64,000 nucleotides of DNA from Woronichinia naegeliana WA131 (GTDB lineage Bacteria; Cyanobacteriota; Cyanobacteriia; Cyanobacteriales; Microcystaceae): NCBI GenBank assembly GCA_025370055.1, contig CP073041.1:496001-560000 (forward strand), written 5' to 3'. The translations under genes and the position numbers were made by a program. Below are positions 1 to 9,784 of the stretch, one piece after another; within the stretch, counting starts at the first letter, position 1; every line of letters starts with the position of its first letter. The notes beneath the pieces are model-generated. The model saw only the letters and a program-made list of their open reading frames with translations. It was not told where the DNA came from and did no database searches.

Positions 1-415
1 TGAATAATCCCATTAACTTATGATAATTTTCGATAAAATGTTGAGAACTAAAACTTTCTGTTTCTTTTCTAAAAGAATCAACAAGTATTCTCTCAGCTGC
101 CGTTTGAGGCTGAGTATGATGACCACCACTGAAGGAAATTGATTGATAGTTATAAGTACTTTCAAAATTATTATAACTATTTTCAATATTTTCTTTGAGC
201 ATGAAAAATAAGGGATCTTTTATCAGACTCATTACCACAAAAGAAACAGAGGTATTAAACGTATTGATTTTTATCATTATTTTTTCTCCATTGACTATTT
301 GCCACTTATTGACAACATCAAATTCATAGAATTTTTCTTTTAGATCAGGTAATTTTTGGTTTGCCAAATCACATAACTGTTCAGCAATATTTTTTAATTC
401 AGTAGGATTAAACAT
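1..415 (-). CDS. Hypothetical protein, 3' end outside the window
   Basis: An open minus-strand frame begins with ATG at 415 (MFNPTELKNIAEQLC...) and stays open to the left edge, so at least 138 residues are present and the C-terminus is missing. The visible part is mixed alpha/beta with a His-His-containing stretch (SFSGGHHTQPQ) and no membrane segment or signal peptide. I do not recognise the family. No partner gene is visible on its 5' side. Confidence 0.55.
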   Translation of the reverse strand, partial: MFNPTELKNIAEQLCDLANQKLPDLKEKFYEFDVVNKWQIVNGEKIMIKINTFNTSVSFVVMSLIKDPLFFMLKENIENSYNNFESTYNYQSISFSGGHHTQPQTAAERILVDSFRKETESFSSQHFIENYHKLMGLF

Positions 416-549
416 AGGTCTTGTTGATCAGTTCTTTTCTATCACATAAAGATTGGGAAGACATTTATTTTGAGTTATCTCAAAATGGCGAAAAGCTTTT
501 GTTATTTTAATCTTAATATATTGGGGGCTTTTACAACGTATTTTTTATT

Positions 550-583
550 GCGATCGCCTCTTATAAAAAAGAAAAGCGATCGC
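550..583. repeat. Paired-HIP1 34-bp repeat, copy 1
   Basis: Two GCGATCGC octamers are separated by exactly 18 bases (ctcttataaaaaagaaaa). The same architecture, with a similar spacer ending in AAGAAAA, recurs at 1382, 2457 and 2884. All four copies lie in intergenic DNA. Confidence 0.75.
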
Positions 584-617
584 TGTTCTAATTAATCCTT
601 AAAAAGGTCATTTCCAG
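584..617 (-). pseudogene. Remnant of the phosphoketolase 3' end
   Basis: The bases after repeat copy 1 match, with a few substitutions, those after repeat copy 4 at 2918-2951. The latter are the last codons and stop of the phosphoketolase gene (...WKWPF-stop). In the remnant the second Trp codon reads TGA. It is therefore a short non-functional duplicate of a gene end, probably carried with the repeat. Confidence 0.6.
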
Positions 618-793
618 TTGATTTTTTTGAGGTCTGTTATTAATGGGTTGCACTACACAAACTCTTGCTGGTGGGAGATCGCCCATTTGTCAAACACAAA
701 GTAAAATTACTAGCGAGCGCTGACCCAGAGAAGAACATCTGAAACGGGGGCAGTCTGTTAAATTAGAGAGGTTGACCTAAATTGCTGTCAATT

Positions 794-1006
794 ATGCGCT
801 CAAATGTTGATTCCCAGAAAATCGAACAACTCATGGAAGCATTGGGTAAAGAAGCTCGTAGTTCAGGCTGTATCTACAAGCTAGGCGATTGCTTTGAAGC
901 AATTGTACCCGAAATAATTCGATTTCCCTCCGTTAATTCTGAGGTACTTAGAAGCAGGGTCGAGAACTTCATTGGGCGTTTTAAAGTCCAGGGATTGGAG
1001 GGATGA
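794..1006 (+). CDS. Small hypothetical protein, first gene of a two-gene unit
   Basis: A 70-residue protein starting MRSNVDSQKIEQLMEALGKE; a TTG 12 bases upstream is the alternative start. It has an amphipathic N-terminal helix and a C-terminal segment (VENFIGRFKVQGLEG). The size and coupling to a second small gene resemble a toxin-antitoxin pair, but I do not recognise the family. Its last codons provide the GGAGGG ribosome-binding site of the next gene. Confidence 0.5.
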   Translation: MRSNVDSQKIEQLMEALGKEARSSGCIYKLGDCFEAIVPEIIRFPSVNSEVLRSRVENFIGRFKVQGLEG

Positions 1007-1008
1007 TA

Positions 1009-1329
1009 ATGAGTCTTAATGATTTACCAGGAGCCGAGATAATCTTACCCGGACTGAGTGATCTTCACAGTGGTGAATCCCATACCATTGGGGCGTTACT
1101 TGTGGCGATCGCGGCAACACGGTTAACCGAAGCCGGTTTAGATGTTCCCAAATATCACTTAGCCCCAGAGCCAGAATTAACTTTGTATGCTCTTCTCCAA
1201 AACGAACGAGAGGATGCTTATCACTACTACAATGCTTTACTGAATCGCCTTAATAGTTTTTGTAACGCCCTTGAACTCAGTTATAAATACCCGTCGTCTA
1301 ATAGCACTGTGGAGCCGACTTCTAAGTGA
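1009..1329 (+). CDS. Small hypothetical protein, second gene of the unit
   Basis: About 106 residues beginning MSLNDLPGAEIILPGLSDLH. An ATG at 1003 overlaps the previous stop as ATGA, but it sits directly on the GGAGGG Shine-Dalgarno (997-1002), so ATG 1009 is better spaced. It contains a hydrophobic Ala-rich helix (IGALLVAIAATRL) and a Tyr-rich helix (EDAYHYYNALLNRLNSF). Family not recognised. Translational coupling suggests it acts with the upstream protein. Confidence 0.55.
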   Translation: MSLNDLPGAEIILPGLSDLHSGESHTIGALLVAIAATRLTEAGLDVPKYHLAPEPELTLYALLQNEREDAYHYYNALLNRLNSFCNALELSYKYPSSNSTVEPTSK

Positions 1330-1381
1330 TCTTCAAAGGTTAAAGATTGTCTGCTACGGCTCAATTTTACCGTTAGAGATT

Positions 1382-1415
1382 GCGATCGCTCTCCATAAAC
1401 AAGAAAAGCGATCAT
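1382..1415. repeat. Paired-HIP1 34-bp repeat, copy 2
   Basis: Same layout as at 550: GCGATCGC, 18-base spacer tctccataaacaagaaaa, then a degenerate second octamer (GCGATCAT). Confidence 0.7.
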
Positions 1416-1482
1416 ACTAAAATGTTGACTCGTTTTTCTGCGTATTTAGAAGTTCTTCTGAGTTATTGATAAATCATAGAAA

Positions 1483-1587
1483 TTATTTATCAGATTGTTG
1501 TGAATGAGGAGGTTTGAGGTTGTTTTCTGACTTAGAATGCTGGTTAGTTGCATAAACAACCCAGCCACCGACAAGAACTACCATCAT
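1483..1587 (-). CDS. Possible small single-pass membrane protein, 5' end decayed
   Basis: The frame from ATG 1587 encodes 34 residues: a hydrophobic segment (MMVVLVGGWVVYA) and a polar tail. The frame stays open upstream to about 1640 and reads SDDVAITGIVGLVLAF, which extends the membrane helix, but no start codon precedes it; CGC stands where an ATG would fit. It may be a small membrane protein whose start was lost when a HIP1 octamer formed there, or chance coding. Confidence 0.3.
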   Translation of the reverse strand: MMVVLVGGWVVYATNQHSKSENNLKPPHSQQSDK

Positions 1588-1676
1588 AAAAGCGAGAACA
1601 AGGCCAACAATTCCCGTGATAGCGACATCATCACTGCGATCGCAAATAATTTTTCAGATCATTCTGTTGGAGGAAA

Positions 1677-2413
1677 ATGATCAAAAAATCTTACAAAGAA
1701 GACCTGGCATACATTCATGATGTTGGTTATGGCGATTACGCTCTTAGGTCAGCCCCTGGCATACTGAAAATTTTAGCTCAAAATAACATTCAAGACGGTT
1801 TAGTCGTGGATTTGGGCTGTGGAAGTGGATTATCAGCCTTAGAACTGACGAAAGCACATTATCAAATTTTGGGAGTGGATATTTCTGAGTCTATGATTGC
1901 GATCGCTCGAACCAGAGTTCCAAATGCTAAGTTTCGAGTTGAGTCATTATTGAAGACTGATATCCCATCTTGCAATGCAGTTATCTCAATCGGTGAATGT
2001 CTCAATTACCTATTTGATAGTGATAATAATTATCAAGCATTAATGCAGCTTTTTGAGCGTATTTACAACACCTTAACTACGGGAGGTATTTTTATTTTTG
2101 ATATTGCAGAACCTGGTCAAGTGATAGAAGGTGAAAAGGTTAAAAGTTTTAATGAGGGAGAGGATTGGATCGTTCTTGTGGAAAAAGAGGAGGATCGGGA
2201 AAATTAGTCTTAAGTCGCCGCATTGTTACTTTTCGCAAAGTTGGAGAATATTATCGGCGAGATGACGAGTTACATTATTTACGATTGTATAAAGCCGCAG
2301 AGATGACTGAGCAATTGAGACAAGTCGGTTTTACAGTTGAGACTATGAATCATTATGGTGATTACAAATTACCAAAAGCTCACGTTGCCTTTGTTGCACG
2401 TAAATCAATGTGA
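1677..2413 (+). pseudogene. Class I SAM-dependent methyltransferase, frameshifted
   Basis: The start ATG 1677 follows TTGGAGG. The first part carries the SAM-binding motif I VVDLGCGSGLSALEL (about residues 43-57), the acidic motif II GVDISESM, and a FIFDIAEP strand. The frame ends at 2207 (...EKEEDREN-stop). The natural continuation (LVLSRRIVTFRKVGEYYRR...VAFVARKSM) is in another frame that ends at 2413. Adding one A to the A4 run at 2200-2203 restores one ~245-residue methyltransferase. It is a recent frameshift or a sequencing error. Substrate unknown. Confidence 0.8.
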
Positions 2414-2456
2414 CATCGAAACCTAGTTGATCGTAATCTAATAACCGTTAGATACC

Positions 2457-2490
2457 GCGATCGCCCTCTATAAAAAAGAAAAGCGATCGC
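2457..2490. repeat. Paired-HIP1 34-bp repeat, copy 3
   Basis: Two perfect GCGATCGC octamers flank the 18-base spacer cctctataaaaaagaaaa. It lies between the methyltransferase end and the Doc remnant. Confidence 0.75.
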
Positions 2491-2513
2491 CGATCAGTCG
2501 GTTTGGTTTAAGG

Positions 2514-2591
2514 TTATGTTCGCTTGCTGAACACTTCCTTTATTTGACGATGCAAAGCAAGCACTTCGACCAAATTCAGATAACGCATCAT
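2514..2591 (-). pseudogene. Truncated Doc (death-on-curing) toxin remnant
   Basis: Directly after the antitoxin stop codon a frame reads MMRYLNLVEVLALHRQI and then runs out after eight unrelated residues. The first ~17 residues match the N-terminus typical of Doc/Fic toxins (RYL-LVEVL-LHRQI). The rest, including the Fic HPFxxGNKR motif, is absent. The location one codon downstream of the antitoxin is where the toxin of a Phd/Doc-like pair is expected. Confidence 0.6.
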
Positions 2592-2592
2592 G

Positions 2593-2784
2593 CTAAACGA
2601 CGATAGAGTTCAGCATTTTTTTGAGTACATAGTCTGCTGCTTGAGCAAATTCTTTGTTCTGACAAGTCAACCAATTTTCTATATTTGCACGCAACAAATC
2701 TTCCGGGGAGGTATCAATCTCCTGAGCTAACTGTTGCAGCCTTTGAAGTTGCTCATCGGAAATATTAATAGTGATAGAAGCCAT
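2593..2784 (-). CDS. Antitoxin-like DNA-binding protein (toxin lost)
   Basis: A 63-residue protein, MASITINISDEQLQRLQQLA..., with the beta-strand plus two-helix start typical of ribbon-helix-helix antitoxins (ITINISDEQLQRLQQLAQEIDTSPEDLLR). A hydrophilic C-terminal toxin-binding helix follows. Its partner appears to be the Doc remnant immediately downstream, so this is an orphan antitoxin. It could now repress only its own promoter or neutralise a Doc toxin encoded elsewhere. Confidence 0.65.
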   Translation of the reverse strand: MASITINISDEQLQRLQQLAQEIDTSPEDLLRANIENWLTCQNKEFAQAADYVLKKMLNSIVV

Positions 2785-2883
2785 TAATGATCTCGTTTAA
2801 TACGCTGAATACCCAACATTATAACCTGTGTCACCTCAGACTTGCCTAGTTCTCCAAATGATTGCGTCACTAGATTTCGGAGG

Positions 2884-2917
2884 GCGATCGCCCCCTATAA
2901 ACAAGAAAAGCGATCGC
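2884..2917. repeat. Paired-HIP1 34-bp repeat, copy 4
   Basis: GCGATCGC, 18-base spacer cccctataaacaagaaaa, GCGATCGC. It ends 15 bases from the phosphoketolase stop codon and could form a stem after that gene. Confidence 0.75.
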
Positions 2918-2932
2918 GGTTTTAACTAATCC

Positions 2933-5368
2933 TTAAAAAGGCCATTTCCAAGCAACCGTATCGGGACGATCAATTCCGTATTCATAGGCATAATGACGAC
3001 AGGAAATTTGTTCATCCTTGAGAAACTCCTTAATATGCGCTCCCGCCACTTGTAATTGAGGCAGTCGGTCAATCACATCAATGGCAATACTAAAGCGATC
3101 AATTTGGTTGGCCATTGCTAAATCTAAAGGCGTATTAATATTGCCTTTTTCCTTATAGCCGCGTACATGGAAATTAGGGTGATTGGTGCGACGATAGGTT
3201 AAACGATGAATCAGCCAGGGATAACCATGAAAGTTAAAAATAACTGGCTTATCTTTGGTAAATAAACTATCAAAATCGCGATCGCTTAAGCCATGAGGAT
3301 GTTCTTCCTTGGGTTGCAAACGTAACAGATCAATGACATTGACAAAGCGAATTTTCAAGTCTGGGAAATGTTCACGCAAAATACAAGAAGCCGCTAAGGA
3401 TTCCTTGGTGGGAATATCTCCCGCCGTTGCTAAAACTACATCTGGGTCTTGACCTGCATCCGTGCTGGCCCATTCCCAAATATCAATGCCTTTCGTGCAG
3501 TTTTTGACCGCCGTTTCCATATCGTGATACTGCAAATGGGATTGCTTATCGGAAACAATGACATTGATATAATTCTTACTGCGTAAACAGTGATCGGCAA
3601 CGGATAACAACGAATTAACATCAGGGGGCATATAAATACGAATCACATCAGGACTTTTGTTCAAAACCACATCTAAAAAGCCTGGGTCTTGGTGGGTAAA
3701 ACCGTTGTGATCCTGTCGCCAAACCGTTGACGTAATTAACAAATTGAGAGAGGGAACATCCTGCCGCCAACGAATATGATTACAAATTTCCAACCATTTG
3801 GCGTGTTGGTTAAACATCGAATCAATAACGTGGGCAAAGGATTCATAGGTAGAGAAAAAGCCGTGTCGTCCGGTTAGTAAATAGCCCTCAAGCCAACCTT
3901 CCAGGGTATGCTCACTTAGCATTTCCATGACGCGACCATCAACGGCTAATTCCCCCCCGTCCTCATCTTCGGGTAAATAGTCGGCAATCCAGAATTTTTT
4001 GCTAACTTCATACACCGCTTGCAATTTATTCGAGGTATTTTCATCGGGGCCAAAAACGCGGAAGTTAGTCATATTTGACTTCATCACATCGCGCAATAAA
4101 ACCCCCAAGGGCTTGGTATTTTCGGCTTCAATGGTGCCTGGTTTTTCGACCTTAACGCCGTACTCTCGGAAGTTAGGCATTTTCAAATCCCGACAAAGTA
4201 AACCCCCATTGGCGTAGGGAGTGGAACCTAGGCGTTTGTCTCCTGTGGGGGCCGTTGCCTTAATTTCAGGCAAAATCGTACCATTTTTATCAAAGAGTTC
4301 TTCGGGTTTATAGCTCCGCATCCAGGCTTCTAGTTGAGTGCGATGTTCGGCGTTCTCGTGCATTCCGCCCATGGGAACTTGGTGCGATCGCCAGAAGCCT
4401 TCCACCTTATGACCATCCACAAAATCGGGGCCAGTCCAGCCCTTGGGAGAACGTAACACAATCATCGGCCAAATCGGACGAGTGGCGATCCCTGTACTGC
4501 GGGCTTCGTGTTGAATGCTGTGAATTTCGGCGATGCAATGATCGAGGGTTGCTGCCAAAGCCTGGTGCATAGACTCAGGTTCCGAACCCTCCACAAAATA
4601 GGGCGTATAACCATAACCCTCAAACAGAGATTTCAGTTCCTTATGGCTAATGCGAGAAAGAATTGTCGGGTTATTAATCTTGTAACCGTTCAAATGCAGT
4701 ACTGGCAAAACCGCCCCATCTCGAATCGGGTTAATAAATTTATTGGAATGCCAGGAAGTCGCCAAAGGCCCTGTTTCCGCCTCGCCATCGCCAGGCATAG
4801 AGACCACAATCAAATTGGGATTATCAAAAGCTGCACCGTAGGCATGGGATAGGCTATAACCGAGTTCTCCTCCTTCGTGGATAGAACCTGGAGTTTCGGG
4901 AGTACAGTGACTACCAACGCCTCCAGGAAAGGAAAACTGTTTAAAAAATTGCTTCATTCCCTCCTCATCTTCACTACATTCGGGATAAAAATGGGAATAG
5001 CTACCTTCTAGATAACAGGGGCCAAGAAAGCCTGGTGCACCATGACCGGCTCCGACCATGAAGAGTAGGTCTTGATCGTTCTTTTTAATGATGCGGTTGA
5101 GGTGGGTATAAAGGAAGCTAATGCCAGGGCTGGAACCCCAGTGGCCTAAAAGACGTTTTTTGATTTGGTCAGGGTTTAACGGTTCTCGCAATAAAGGGTT
5201 GTCGCGCAGATAGATCATGCCTGCGGCCAAGTAATTAGAGGCTAGCCAATAGGCATGAAGATTTTTCAATTCATCGGGACTGAGGGGATTGCCAGAAATG
5301 GTAGAGCGGGCAGGCCCAAAAGCACTAACGGAGATGTCGTGATGGGGTTTAGCGTGAGTGGCAACCAT
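2933..5368 (-). CDS. xfp: Xylulose-5-phosphate/fructose-6-phosphate phosphoketolase
   Basis: An 811-residue thiamine-diphosphate enzyme that splits xylulose-5-P (or fructose-6-P) with phosphate to acetyl-phosphate plus a C3 (or C4) sugar phosphate. Family landmarks are [18 protein letters not shown] (~103-120), the [19 protein letters not shown] stretch, the ThDP/Mg site [19 protein letters not shown] (~195), and [12 protein letters not shown]. The C-terminal domain contains [14 protein letters not shown] and the [13 protein letters not shown] signature. The length is normal and the frame intact. It stands alone. In cyanobacteria this route supports heterotrophic and carbon-saving acetyl-CoA synthesis. 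Confidence 0.97.
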   Translation of the reverse strand: MVATHAKPHHDISVSAFGPARSTISGNPLSPDELKNLHAYWLASNYLAAGMIYLRDNPLLREPLNPDQIKKRLLGHWGSSPGISFLYTHLNRIIKKNDQDLLFMVGAGHGAPGFLGPCYLEGSYSHFYPECSEDEEGMKQFFKQFSFPGGVGSHCTPETPGSIHEGGELGYSLSHAYGAAFDNPNLIVVSMPGDGEAETGPLATSWHSNKFINPIRDGAVLPVLHLNGYKINNPTILSRISHKELKSLFEGYGYTPYFVEGSEPESMHQALAATLDHCIAEIHSIQHEARSTGIATRPIWPMIVLRSPKGWTGPDFVDGHKVEGFWRSHQVPMGGMHENAEHRTQLEAWMRSYKPEELFDKNGTILPEIKATAPTGDKRLGSTPYANGGLLCRDLKMPNFREYGVKVEKPGTIEAENTKPLGVLLRDVMKSNMTNFRVFGPDENTSNKLQAVYEVSKKFWIADYLPEDEDGGELAVDGRVMEMLSEHTLEGWLEGYLLTGRHGFFSTYESFAHVIDSMFNQHAKWLEICNHIRWRQDVPSLNLLITSTVWRQDHNGFTHQDPGFLDVVLNKSPDVIRIYMPPDVNSLLSVADHCLRSKNYINVIVSDKQSHLQYHDMETAVKNCTKGIDIWEWASTDAGQDPDVVLATAGDIPTKESLAASCILREHFPDLKIRFVNVIDLLRLQPKEEHPHGLSDRDFDSLFTKDKPVIFNFHGYPWLIHRLTYRRTNHPNFHVRGYKEKGNINTPLDLAMANQIDRFSIAIDVIDRLPQLQVAGAHIKEFLKDEQISCRHYAYEYGIDRPDTVAWKWPF

Positions 5369-5690
<322 letters not shown>

Positions 5691-8600
5691 CTACCCTTCT
5701 TTTTTGGGTTCAATTTCATAAGTTTCATAGGGAATCGTTTGATTGAATAATAAATCCCATTCGTCTTCATTTAATCCCTTGTAATCAGCTTGAGCAGCTA
5801 CCATTTCTTCTAATTTCTCAGTGTTAACGACCCAAATGTGGATAGTCGTATCGTCGCTACCTGATGCTAAAAATTTACCATCAGAACTAAAGTTGAGACT
5901 ACGAATATTATGGGTATGTCCTTTAAGAATTAGTGGACGCTGAATTTGAATTTCTTGGATCGACATCGACTGTTTTATTGAGAATAGACGAATAATGCCG
6001 CCCCGTCCCCCAATAGCTAGAGTCTCCTCAGATAAAGCAACAGTTGTGCCTAATTTGGAGAATTTGAAGTATTTTTTTTCCTCATTAGCTGTGCTTAAAG
6101 GTTTCGCCTCATCCCAATCAACTTGCCAAAGATGAATTTCTTCTTTATCAGTGGCAACCACTAACCATTCTTTGCTACAGACTATTTCAGTAATTTGCTG
6201 GCGATAAAGATTTTTCCCTTTGTCCGGCTCAGTATTTATACTATAATCATCGGGGTAATCAGTAATATCTGTTGAGTTTGGATTTTCTGGAGGAAGTTTC
6301 CACAGACACACAAGGCTTTGATCGCCTCCTGCAATTAGCCACTTGCCATCAGGACTAAACGCAACTGCTTTAAATTTATTTTCTGATTCATATTCTGCCC
6401 TAACATATTGGTAAATCTCTTTCTCTATAGAGAAACAGAAAGAAAATTTGGTGTCGTCGTCCTTAATGCTTGTTGAAACATTGTTCCATTTATCGTACCA
6501 TTGCCATAATAATACTTTTCCAGGCTTGTCGGAATTTTCACTATTTTGATTCTTGAAATGGGCTTTATTAGAAGTAGCGATCGCCAACCATTTTTGACCA
6601 TCAGAATTAGTCGTAAAAGCAATACTACAAATTTCAGGATTTTCACTATCTTGTTTTAAAAAAGTAGCAAAATAATTAATAACAGAAACCTCACCAAGCT
6701 CTGCAACATGATAAAGCTCAAGTACTCCTTTAACTCCTGCTAAGGCAACAACTTGAGTAATGGAATCATAAGCAATACATCTTATTTCTTGATCGGGCAG
6801 AGGCTGGTTCCCCTTATCTTTTCTTTCTGCGGCTGCAATCGTTTCTGGCGAAAAAGGCTTGCTTCTGTTCCATAATTGCAATCTTGCGTCATAACTGGAC
6901 GAGAGCAAATATTGATTATTCTTGTCAATAAAGGTCGCGCCAATAATAACACCTTTGTCCGAGCTATCATTCTTTCGTAAAATCCGAACAGAGGTATCGA
7001 AGTCAGATGGTTTATCGAAGTCAGATGGTTTATGGATTAATTGCCAAACTTGTCCACTCCAGGTTCCAATCATGACCTTGCTGCTTTGATCCTTAGAGTC
7101 AGCATGAATCGCTAACGAACTAACTCCTTCATCAAATTCCTTCAAGATGATTGATTTAGGTTGAGGTTGCTCTAAATCCCATATCCGCAGAGTCTGATCG
7201 CTACTGCCTGATAGGAGCCATCGTCCAGCCGGACCAAAGGCTAAGGCTTTTACCATATCTTCATGGCCCAATAGCAAAATAGGTTCAAGCTCAGAAAAAG
7301 TTTTAAGTGCCTCAAATTTAATTTTCCAGAGACGAATAATGCCATCTCTACCACCACAAGCTAACAATTGTTTATCGGGGCTATAGACTATCGTAAAAAT
7401 TTCCCTTGCCCGCAAAATATATTTTAAACGATTACTCCAATTTTTATGAATATGGGTAGAAAAAATTACTACATTTTCAGTATTTTTAGACTCCTGAATT
7501 ATGGATAAAATTTTATCATTTAATTCCCAAAAAATAATAGTACCATTACGATACCCAGCAGCTAGAAAAAACTCACTTTTATTGTGTGGGCAAATCTCAA
7601 GCGACCATACCCAATCCTGATGTTCTGACGGATAGTTGATTATCTTTGGTTCTTTTTCAATGTCATTAATATCCCAAACTTTGATTTGAGAGTCTCGTCC
7701 ACCAGAAAATAGCCATTTTTCATCAGGACTAAAGGCTAAACATTCAATAGCATAACCCCAATCATTATCAACGTTATTGTCAAGAATTTGGTCTTGATCT
7801 TGACTTTCCTCCTGACTCTTTAACTGTTCTAAAGAAATCAAATAAATCTTTCCATCGGCACAACCGACCCCTAACTGTTTATCATTTAGTTCTACACAAG
7901 TAATTGCTTTATTTTCTTTGTTATGAGTAGTCTTGGAATCCGACAATTCTTTGGCAATTTTTAGAGTATCTAGACTAAAAGTCTTTAGCCTTGGAGAATC
8001 TTGGGAATCTTGCCAACAGTAAATTTTGCCATTGTAGTCGCCAGCAACGATCCATTCACCATTAGGAGAAATATCTACTGATGAAATTTTAACTTGATTT
8101 CCCATGCTAATGTACTGGGATTCATTCTTTGAGAAAAGACGTTTTTGCTCAAAATTGATTTTCAGTATATTGCGTAAGTCAGAATCAATTTCTGTGATGC
8201 CCTGTTCAGCTTTCTCTAGTAACTGACAGGCATGATAAGCCATACGAAAACGCTTACCATAATCTTGTGAAACTGATTGAAAAGAGAGGTTGCAGGCAAG
8301 AAGCTTTAAATATTTTTGCTGTGCCTGCTGCTTCTCATCCAGTTCTTTACGGTGTTCTTTTTGCCATTCTGAGATGCTTTGACATAAAACATCATGATAA
8401 ATTTCATATTGAGAATTTGGCAAAGGACGTAAGATTCTAGCCTTGACTAATTTTTCTAGAATATAAGATAAATATTTTCCATGTAGTTCAGGTAAATTAT
8501 ATTTGCCACATTCGTCATTATAATAACAACGCAAATCTTTTTGATTAAAAAAATGCTTATTTCCCGAAGGGGTAACAAGATGATAGAAAAACAAGGAAGC

Positions 8601-9731
8601 AGCATCCTCTAATTTCTCGTTGACAAATTTCTGATCGTCTTTGGCACATTTATAATGTTTTGTAATCAAGAATTTTAAATTTTTGGTCTTGGCAATCTCT
8701 ATTAATTGCCGTTCAAAATATTGAGTTACAAGCTTGGTAATTCCTTCACTCCGTTCTTTTTCTTGATAAATTTTTTCTTGTTTTAAAAGTTGATTAGAAA
8801 GGAAAATTTTGTCTGACAAATTATCTTCATAAGGTTTATTAGCTTTATTCCAAAGATAGTCCATTACTAGCTGAAGTAAGGGCGTTTCTACATGACCTTG
8901 AGTAGTGATATTACTAATAATTATATCTGCTACACCTTCTTCAATTTCGGCATCAGGTAGTTGGGACTTCTTGAGTTGCTCTGCTTTGTAGAACTTATTA
9001 ATAGGATCTTCTATAGCAATTTTAGCTGCTTCAATAGATAGTTTTTCAAGAACGATGCGATTCTCAAATAGTTCATCTGAAAAATCATTTCTAATCTTAA
9101 AGCGGTCTATTTCAGATACCCGATCCGAACGAATTGAGAACAAAAATTTGACAGCGAGTGTACGATCCTCAATAATAGCTTTAATGTCTTTTTCAAAGCC
9201 TTGAAGTTGTTCCTCACAATTTTGATAAAGCAGAAAATAGTCTTCAAATTGATCAAAAATAATAAATATTCTATCAAAACCTGATTCAGATTCAGAATTC
9301 TTCAGTTGATGTTTAATCGCTTGAATAAAAATCCCACCTGAATCACTATCAGTATCTTTTGATGCGATTGGCTGACTATTAGTTAATTCCTCAATAGTTC
9401 TTTGTAACTTTTCCTCAAAATCAGCATCCTTAAAATCAGAAAAAATAACGACAGCAAATTTGTATTTTCGATAGACAGCATTATTATTAAAAGTTTCCTC
9501 TAAATACAAATTGACACCTGCATTTAAAATAGAACTTTTGCCAACACCACTTTCGCCTTGTAAAATAGTTAAGGGTGAAAAAATAAGATTATTGCTAATT
9601 TCTTTTATCTCCTGATCCCTGCCATAAAACTGCTTAGAGTCCTCTTTCTGATAAGGATTTAAACCTACATAAACACGAGGAGAAGATTTGCTTTTCTTCC
9701 CTTGTTCAATATTAATGTTTGTGTGAGTCAT
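5691..9731 (-). CDS. STAND NTPase (nSTAND1-type) with C-terminal WD40 repeats
   Basis: A 1346-residue protein with start ATG 9731 behind AGGAG. Residues 20-45 (YVGLNPYQKEDSKQFYGRDQEI) are the usual lead-in of novel-STAND NTPases. Walker A is GESGVGKS (59-66) and Walker B is IFIIFDQFED (~155-165). A helical/winged-helix arm follows to ~530. From ~545 to ~1295 WD40 blades recur, for example SSVDISPNGEWIVAGD, DQTLRIWDLEQ and NIRSLNFSSDGKFLASGS, enough for about two propellers. STAND proteins are usually ATP-driven switches that oligomerise when the repeats sense a ligand. No effector domain is fused here; the likely effector is the trypsin-SIR2 protein encoded 53 bp upstream. It is the last gene of the operon. 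Confidence 0.9.
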   Translation of the reverse strand: MTHTNINIEQGKKSKSSPRVYVGLNPYQKEDSKQFYGRDQEIKEISNNLIFSPLTILQGESGVGKSSILNAGVNLYLEETFNNNAVYRKYKFAVVIFSDFKDADFEEKLQRTIEELTNSQPIASKDTDSDSGGIFIQAIKHQLKNSESESGFDRIFIIFDQFEDYFLLYQNCEEQLQGFEKDIKAIIEDRTLAVKFLFSIRSDRVSEIDRFKIRNDFSDELFENRIVLEKLSIEAAKIAIEDPINKFYKAEQLKKSQLPDAEIEEGVADIIISNITTQGHVETPLLQLVMDYLWNKANKPYEDNLSDKIFLSNQLLKQEKIYQEKERSEGITKLVTQYFERQLIEIAKTKNLKFLITKHYKCAKDDQKFVNEKLEDAASLFFYHLVTPSGNKHFFNQKDLRCYYNDECGKYNLPELHGKYLSYILEKLVKARILRPLPNSQYEIYHDVLCQSISEWQKEHRKELDEKQQAQQKYLKLLACNLSFQSVSQDYGKRFRMAYHACQLLEKAEQGITEIDSDLRNILKINFEQKRLFSKNESQYISMGNQVKISSVDISPNGEWIVAGDYNGKIYCWQDSQDSPRLKTFSLDTLKIAKELSDSKTTHNKENKAITCVELNDKQLGVGCADGKIYLISLEQLKSQEESQDQDQILDNNVDNDWGYAIECLAFSPDEKWLFSGGRDSQIKVWDINDIEKEPKIINYPSEHQDWVWSLEICPHNKSEFFLAAGYRNGTIIFWELNDKILSIIQESKNTENVVIFSTHIHKNWSNRLKYILRAREIFTIVYSPDKQLLACGGRDGIIRLWKIKFEALKTFSELEPILLLGHEDMVKALAFGPAGRWLLSGSSDQTLRIWDLEQPQPKSIILKEFDEGVSSLAIHADSKDQSSKVMIGTWSGQVWQLIHKPSDFDKPSDFDTSVRILRKNDSSDKGVIIGATFIDKNNQYLLSSSYDARLQLWNRSKPFSPETIAAAERKDKGNQPLPDQEIRCIAYDSITQVVALAGVKGVLELYHVAELGEVSVINYFATFLKQDSENPEICSIAFTTNSDGQKWLAIATSNKAHFKNQNSENSDKPGKVLLWQWYDKWNNVSTSIKDDDTKFSFCFSIEKEIYQYVRAEYESENKFKAVAFSPDGKWLIAGGDQSLVCLWKLPPENPNSTDITDYPDDYSINTEPDKGKNLYRQQITEIVCSKEWLVVATDKEEIHLWQVDWDEAKPLSTANEEKKYFKFSKLGTTVALSEETLAIGGRGGIIRLFSIKQSMSIQEIQIQRPLILKGHTHNIRSLNFSSDGKFLASGSDDTTIHIWVVNTEKLEEMVAAQADYKGLNEDEWDLLFNQTIPYETYEIEPKKEG

Positions 9732-9784
9732 GTGATTCTCCTGAATAAAGATATTAAATACATTTATTTTTTTAATTTAAAAGT

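Larger units (their letters stand above)
416..793. other. Intergenic region with a paired-HIP1 repeat and a phosphoketolase tail remnant
   Basis: This gap separates two divergent genes. It holds one 34-bp paired-HIP1 unit (550-583) followed by a decayed copy of the phosphoketolase gene end (584-617). The last 100 bases probably carry the promoter for the small operon at 794. I see no further gene. Confidence 0.5.

Noticed and set aside
3999-4852. Plus-strand open frames opposite phosphoketolase
   Set aside because: They are antisense to a complete, strongly conserved gene and have no protein-like features.
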